64,000 bases of DNA from RUG708 sp050946535 (GTDB lineage Bacteria; Bacillota; Clostridia; Peptostreptococcales; Anaerovoracaceae), in contig JBMNUZ010000008.1 of assembly GCA_050946535.1 (NCBI GenBank), positions 1 through 64,000 of the forward strand, given 5' to 3'. A program made the position numbers and the translations under genes. Each line of letters starts with the position of its first letter. Positions within the stretch are counted from its first letter, which is position 1. This document shows positions 60,773-64,000 of the stretch, piece after piece. The notes beneath the pieces were generated by a model. That model did no database searches and was not told the DNA's origin. It worked only from the letters and a program-made list of their open reading frames with translations.

Positions 60773-61075
60773 ATGATAAAAGTTGACAATATCGACGTAA
60801 ACGGTACTTCTGTACAGGGTGTAATGGCTGTCGCACCCGGCGGAGAGGGACACCCGAACATGATACTCATAAACTGCAAAAAAGGCTATCTCATGTGCGG
60901 ATATCTGAACATCGATGCAGCGGAGAAATTCGGGGACGCTGCCGTGCTCGTAGGCGGAGCCGACTTCGACGCAGTTCTCGCCGGCCCAATAAAAGGAATG
61001 ACCTCAAAAGCCGCCGAAGCAGGTGTAAAAGAGGGAATGACAGGCGCTGAAGCTGCAGCCGTACTGAACAAGTAG
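60773..61075 (+). CDS. YunC-like DUF1805 protein
   Basis: A 100-residue protein on the plus strand. The core NMILINCKKGYLMCGYLNID (about residues 29-48), followed by an acidic turn and a hydrophobic AAVLVGGADFDAVL, matches the YunC/DUF1805 family of small homo-oligomeric proteins of unknown function. The C-terminal 30 residues (SKAAEAGVKEGMTGAEAAAV) extend beyond the usual family end as an Ala-rich helix. GAGGAGAACAAGA precedes the ATG at 60773; the frame is open to 60707. Confidence 0.8.
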   Translation: MIKVDNIDVNGTSVQGVMAVAPGGEGHPNMILINCKKGYLMCGYLNIDAAEKFGDAAVLVGGADFDAVLAGPIKGMTSKAAEAGVKEGMTGAEAAAVLNK

Positions 61076-61097
61076 CCGAAGGCGGCAGACGAAAAGT

Positions 61098-61139
61098 GCG
61101 ACGTGCGCCATGCGTCATGCGCCATGCGTCATGCGTCAT
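61098..61139. repeat. 7-bp tandem repeat, six copies
   Basis: GCGACGT, GCGCCAT, GCGTCAT, GCGCCAT, GCGTCAT, GCGTCAT in tandem, directly after the YunC-like stop. A short variable-number type repeat; likely prone to slippage. Confidence 0.85.
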
Positions 61140-61174
61140 GGCAGCGGATGAACAGGGTTATGAACTGTAAAACA

Positions 61175-61206
61175 TAAAAAAAGACGATTACATAAAGGTA
61201 ATCGTC
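61175..61206 (-). terminator. Terminator hairpin, mainly minus-strand
   Basis: GACGATTAC (61182-61190) and GTAATCGTC (61197-61205) form a 9-bp stem. The minus strand continues TTTTTTTATG, a strong tail; the plus strand has only CCTTAT. It may end the YunC-like transcript weakly and stop minus-strand readthrough from 62030 strongly. Confidence 0.7.
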
Positions 61207-61242
61207 CTTATCACAGCAATCGTTCAGCTTATCACAGCAATC
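61207..61242. repeat. 15-bp direct repeat
   Basis: CTTATCACAGCAATC occurs at 61207-61221 and 61228-61242, spacing 21 bp (two helical turns), upstream of the small RHH gene. Confidence 0.8.
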
Positions 61243-61452
61243 ACACAATTAATTGAAACGCTGTAATAGAAGCTGAACCATCTTCGGAGGGAAGATGTAA
61301 AACTCCCTCCCTGAGATGTTACTATTATACTCGTTCATAACCGAATTATCAATTTGATTACACTAAAACATTATTTTGCCAGTGATAAATATTATGTTCT
61401 CATCTGCTGTAATCGTTCTTTGCATAACATTAAAAAAACTCAGGAGGAAATA

Positions 61453-61632
61453 ATGTCCGAAAAAGACAAGTACGCTGCTCAAAAGAAATATCTCGCAACA
61501 CGTAAGAAACTCAGCGTGTGGGTCGATGCCGAAAAATACGAAAAATTCAAGTCTCTCGTAAAAGAAAACGGTGAGTCAATTTACGGTCTTATCAACCAGT
61601 ACATCGATGACTATCTCAGAGAACACGAATAA
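61453..61632 (+). CDS. Small ribbon-helix-helix protein
   Basis: A 59-residue protein: a basic N-terminal helix (DKYAAQKKYLATRKK), a strand LSVWVD, and two helices (AEKYEKFKSLVKEN and SIYGLINQYIDDYL), the RHH DNA-binding fold as found in antitoxins and plasmid-type regulators. AGGAGG lies six bases before the ATG at 61453. It converges with the 87-residue gene at 61767. A 15-bp direct repeat 210 bp upstream could be its operator. No toxin gene is recognised. Confidence 0.8.
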   Translation: MSEKDKYAAQKKYLATRKKLSVWVDAEKYEKFKSLVKENGESIYGLINQYIDDYLREHE

Positions 61633-61766
61633 TTGCCGCACGACGCCGGGAAACTAAACGTCTCTCTGTATCTGAGAACTCATCATAGAACGTCTTGAAA
61701 AAACAATTACAGAGATTTCAGACACGCTCATTCGGGGAGCCGGAATTTATAAGCATGTGAAATTTA

Positions 61767-62030
61767 TTAGTCCCATTGTATTTTTACTTTTTCTTTGCCG
61801 TTTGTCTCTTCGTTCTGGAACTTCTCCATCACATCGTAATATTTTGGTATTTCATCTGGCTGTTTACCCTGATTGAGTGCCGTCAGGACTTCTATTTTGT
61901 CGTCCAGCATCTCATAACTATCAATATCGAAATACTGATATAGCATCCAGTCATATGTTTTCGGGTCATGCAAAAGATCTAGAATAATTTCTATTTTTTC
62001 TTGTTCTTCTTCAGTCGGTTCTTTTTTCAT
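61767..62030 (-). CDS. Hypothetical 87-residue acidic protein
   Basis: A small acidic, helical protein (TEEEQEKIEIILDLLHDP, then YDWMLYQYFDIDSYEMLDDK). GAGGTATATGAA gives a good site before the ATG at 62030. It converges with the RHH gene (134 bp between stops). It is rich in Asp/Glu/Tyr and has no Cys. No family recognised; a partner role with the RHH protein is possible but the opposite orientation argues against an operon. Confidence 0.65.
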   Translation of the reverse strand: MKKEPTEEEQEKIEIILDLLHDPKTYDWMLYQYFDIDSYEMLDDKIEVLTALNQGKQPDEIPKYYDVMEKFQNEETNGKEKVKIQWD

Positions 62031-62133
62031 TTCATATACCTCATTCCAGTATGAGCAATATCATAAAGCCCTTAACTACTATTACGCGTCCTGCCTTTAT
62101 TGTCAAGCTGTAGTACCCCGTAGATTTGTAAAG

Positions 62134-62167
62134 CAAAAAACCGCTGAGCATTGAAAACTCAACGGTT
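62134..62167 (-). terminator. Terminator of the ten-tRNA array
   Basis: AACCGCTGAG (62139-62148) and CTCAACGGTT (62158-62167) pair with one mismatch, followed on the minus strand by TTTTTTGC. It lies 5 bp after tRNA-Trp. Confidence 0.8.
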
Positions 62168-62172
62168 TAGCG

Positions 62173-62248
62173 TGGCAGGGGCAGAAGGACTCGAACCCTC
62201 GGCACGTGGTTTTGGAGACCACTGCTCTACCAACTGAGCTATACCCCT
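62173..62248 (-). tRNA. tRNA-Trp (CCA)
   Basis: Acceptor AGGGGTA, anticodon loop CTCCAAA, encoded CCA 3' end. Last gene of the ten-tRNA array. Confidence 0.95.
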
Positions 62249-62278
62249 ACATATATAAATGTTTTTCTTACAATAAAA

Positions 62279-62375
<97 letters not shown>

Positions 62376-62388
62376 ACTGATAGCAAAA

Positions 62389-62477
62389 TGGCGGAGAGGG
62401 TGGGATTCGAACCCACGTGGGCTTGCACCCAAACGGTTTTCAAGACCGCCTCGTTATGACCACTTCGATACCTCTCC
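62389..62477 (-). tRNA. tRNA-Ser (TGA)
   Basis: Class II tRNA, acceptor GGAGAGG, anticodon stem CGGTCTTGAAAACCG giving TGA, long variable arm, encoded CCA. Confidence 0.94.
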
Positions 62478-62529
62478 ATATTATTCAATTTAAAAAAAGA
62501 AAAGTATAGCCTGGCCACGAAGTGTTTGA

Positions 62530-62605
62530 TGGTGACCCATCAGAGATTCGAACTCTGGACACCTTGATTAAAAGTCAAGTGCTCTGCCGCCTGAGCTAAT
62601 GGGTC
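62530..62605 (-). tRNA. tRNA-Lys (TTT)
   Basis: Acceptor GACCCAT, anticodon loop CTTTTAA, T-loop AGTTCGAATCT, encoded CCA. Confidence 0.95.
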
Positions 62606-62610
62606 ATTAG

Positions 62611-62686
62611 TGGCAGGGGTAGATGGACTCGAACCATCGAATGACGGAGTCAAAGTCCGTTGCCTTAGCCCCTTGGCTATACCCCC
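62611..62686 (-). tRNA. tRNA-Gln (TTG)
   Basis: Anticodon loop CTTTGAC gives TTG. Acceptor GGGGGTA pairs with TACCCCT using a G-T at the first pair; encoded CCA. Confidence 0.92.
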
Positions 62687-62697
62687 CTAAAAAAAAA

Positions 62698-62774
62698 TGG
62701 TGAGCCTGCAGAGATTCGAACTCTGGACACACGGCTTAGAAGGCCGTTGCTCTATCCAGCTGAGCTACAGGCCC
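62698..62774 (-). tRNA. tRNA-Arg (TCT)
   Basis: Acceptor GGGCCTG, anticodon loop CTTCTAA, T-loop AGTTCGAATCT, encoded CCA. Confidence 0.95.
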
Positions 62775-62817
62775 ATATCATATTTATCGAGTATACTGCG
62801 AAGCAATATCAAAAATA

Positions 62818-62891
62818 TGGAGCGGATGACGGGAATCGAACCCGTATCATCAGCTTGGAAGGCTGAGGTTTTACCACTAAACCACATCCGC
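62818..62891 (-). tRNA. tRNA-Gly (TCC)
   Basis: Acceptor GCGGATG, anticodon loop CTTCCAA, T-loop GGTTCGATTCC, encoded CCA. Confidence 0.95.
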
Positions 62892-62907
62892 ATATTTTAA
62901 AATTAAA

Positions 62908-62982
62908 TGGAGCGGAAGACGAGATTCGAACTCGCGACCCCCGCCTTGGCAAGGCGATGCTCTACCCCTGAGCCACTTCCGC
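62908..62982 (-). tRNA. tRNA-Gly (GCC), copy 2
   Basis: Same 75-base sequence as the copy at 55961-56035, anticodon GCC, encoded CCA. Confidence 0.95.
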
Positions 62983-62986
62983 AAAA

Positions 62987-63071
62987 TGGTGGAGGGAGAT
63001 GGATTCGAACCATCGAAAGCTAAGCTAGCGGATTTACAGTCCGTCCCCTTTGGCCACTCGGGAATCCCTCC
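62987..63071 (-). tRNA. tRNA-Tyr (GTA)
   Basis: Class II tRNA with long variable arm, acceptor GGAGGGA, anticodon loop CTGTAAA, encoded CCA. Confidence 0.95.
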
Positions 63072-63078
63072 GTATAGA

Positions 63079-63153
63079 TGGAGCTGGCGAAGAGAATCGA
63101 ACTCCCAACCTGCTGATTACAAATCAGCTGCTCTACCATTGAGCCACGCCAGC
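63079..63153 (-). tRNA. tRNA-Thr (TGT)
   Basis: Acceptor GCTGGCG, anticodon loop TTTGTAA, encoded CCA. First gene of the ten-tRNA array. Confidence 0.95.
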
Positions 63154-63292
63154 ACATTTTGTTTTTATCAATCGGCCGTTTAATAGTCTATCACATTTCA
63201 GGCCTGTTGTTAAGTGCAATTTTATCTGCCAGAAAAAAACAAACCTAAAACTTTCGTGTATTTTCAACGCCTTTCGCGTTGCCGACTACTGA

Positions 63293-63321
63293 ATTATACG
63301 ATAACAGTGACCTTCTGTCAA
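63293..63321 (-). promoter_or_regulatory. Full-consensus promoter of the ten-tRNA array
   Basis: TTGACA (63316-63321), a 17-bp spacer and TATAAT (63293-63298) on the minus strand: a full match to the sigma-A consensus. The -35 box abuts the yigZ stop. The leader of about 130 bases begins with a CAACGC/GCGTTG hairpin. Confidence 0.9.
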
Positions 63322-63323
63322 CA

Positions 63324-63956
63324 CTAAATTTCACGTATGCCTTTTATTTTTTTAACACTTACATCATCGATGCCGACTGCCCCGTGGGTGACATCTCTTA
63401 TCATTGCAATCACTGCATCTTTCTGATCTTCAGCGCTTTGAATTTCGAAGGATACATTCTCACCGTAGGAAGTCTCGCCCTCCGTGAAGCCCTGCTTTTT
63501 CACTTCCCTCTTCATCCTGTCGAACAGAGCGTATGAGATGTCAAACGTGTATGAGAGCAGATCTGTAACCTCGCAGACGCCTGCATTGTCCAGAGCTTCC
63601 TTTGCCACGCCTGTGTACGCTCGCATGAGTCCGCCTGTGCCGAGTTTGATGCCGCCGAAGTATCTCGTGACCACAATAACAGTATCTGTAAGTTTCCGGC
63701 CGTCTATCACGTTCAGAACCGGTATGCCTGAGGTTCCCTGAGGCTCTCCGTCGTCGCTCGCCCACTTCGTCTGCCCCTTGTCGCCGATTATGAACGCCGG
63801 AACGTTGTGCGTGGCATCCTTATGCTTCTCTCTGACCGACGCGATAAAGGCCTCCGCTTCTTCTCTGTCTGAGGCCCTGTGAACATATGCGATAAATTTT
63901 GATTTTTCTATCGTCTGCTCCGCAGACGCATCCCCCGCGGGAACAAAGTAACCCAT
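63324..63956 (-). CDS. YigZ/IMPACT-family protein
   Basis: A 210-residue protein of the YigZ (UPF0029, Impact) family, some of which act on ribosome-linked regulation or as proline-dipeptidase-like proteins. The hallmark is ATHNVPAFIIGDKGQTKWAS then DDGEPQGTSGIPVL (about residues 47-82), followed by VVTRYFGGIKLGTGGLMRAY. A C-terminal ferredoxin-like DUF1949 domain (about 135-205) is present. The ATG lies 3 bp after the stop of the preceding gene, so they are cotranscribed. Confidence 0.94.
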   Translation of the reverse strand: MGYFVPAGDASAEQTIEKSKFIAYVHRASDREEAEAFIASVREKHKDATHNVPAFIIGDKGQTKWASDDGEPQGTSGIPVLNVIDGRKLTDTVIVVTRYFGGIKLGTGGLMRAYTGVAKEALDNAGVCEVTDLLSYTFDISYALFDRMKREVKKQGFTEGETSYGENVSFEIQSAEDQKDAVIAMIRDVTHGAVGIDDVSVKKIKGIREI

Positions 63957-63959
63957 GAT

Positions 63960-64000
63960 TTACTCCGCTTTGTCCGTAATGAAGTACTGCCTGAAACGCT
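63960..64000 (-). CDS. 3' end of an unidentified gene
   Basis: Only the last 12 or so codons are in the window, ending RFRQYFITDKAE and TAA at 63960-63962, immediately upstream of yigZ. The fragment is too short to assign; spacing suggests an operon with yigZ. Confidence 0.5.
   Translation of the reverse strand, partial: RFRQYFITDKAE

Noticed and set aside
61098..61242. Possible CRISPR-like repeats
   Set aside because: Units are 7 and 15 bp, without regular unique spacers or cas genes.

Overview
The window looks like a chromosome segment of an anaerobic Clostridia-type member of the Bacillota. The reasons are a priA-def-fmt-rsmB-prpC-prkC-rsgA-rpe housekeeping run, a T-box leader on ileS, a CIRCE operator on htpG, S-layer homology domains, a sigma-54-linked molybdenum hydroxylase operon and strong AGGAGG ribosome sites. 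I cannot name the genus. Almost every protein gene is on the minus strand, so transcription runs from high to low coordinates. Only a TIGR01212 radical SAM gene, a YunC-like gene and one small ribbon-helix-helix gene are on the plus strand.

Positions 1-14000: the 3' end of an IS30-type transposase, a block of degenerate 25-bp repeats, an OFA-type major facilitator, a MalT-like LuxR regulator, phosphopentomutase (deoB), a metallophosphoesterase, and an acyl-CoA synthetase-like adenylating enzyme with a MarR regulator and a perfect 25-bp palindrome upstream. A run of poorly known genes follows: a Cys-rich 70-residue protein, a 189-residue protein, a tandem YopX-domain protein, a molybdopterin-binding protein and a radical SAM protein with an extra Cys cluster.

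Positions 14000-20000: a three-subunit xanthine dehydrogenase-type molybdenum hydroxylase (FAD, 2Fe-2S, Mo subunits). It lies downstream of a PAS/AAA+/Fis sigma-54 activator. A good -24/-12 promoter and a perfect 15-bp-arm palindrome lie between them. The accessory genes at 11-13.6 kb may serve this enzyme.

Positions 20000-36000: htpG, ilvB and ilvC (no ilvN or ilvD seen), a P-loop protein, rlmN, ileS with an Ile T-box leader, an Mrp/Nbp35 ATPase, a DUF5685-dnaJ-phosphopantetheinyl transferase-recX operon, and an MBL-fold hydrolase. An 800-bp gap then carries what looks like an orphan plus-strand transcription unit.

Positions 36000-56000: a 983-residue SLH surface protein with many Cys-pair repeats, a small RHH protein, then the translation and Ser/Thr phospho-signalling run from queH/priA down to rpe, with a secreted NlpC/P60 hydrolase inserted in it. 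Next come TIGR01212, thymidine kinase and an Orn/Lys/Arg decarboxylase.

Positions 55800-64000: a six-tRNA array, a TerC transporter with seven 15-residue repeats at its C-terminus, an aminotransferase, a YunC-like protein, short tandem repeats, two small proteins, a ten-tRNA array driven by a full-consensus promoter, and a YigZ/IMPACT protein.

I see no CRISPR array, rRNA, prophage or complete insertion sequence. The least explained material is the repeat-bearing intergenic DNA, the orphan plus-strand terminators and the gene set around the molybdenum hydroxylase. None of it amounts to a demonstrated new system.
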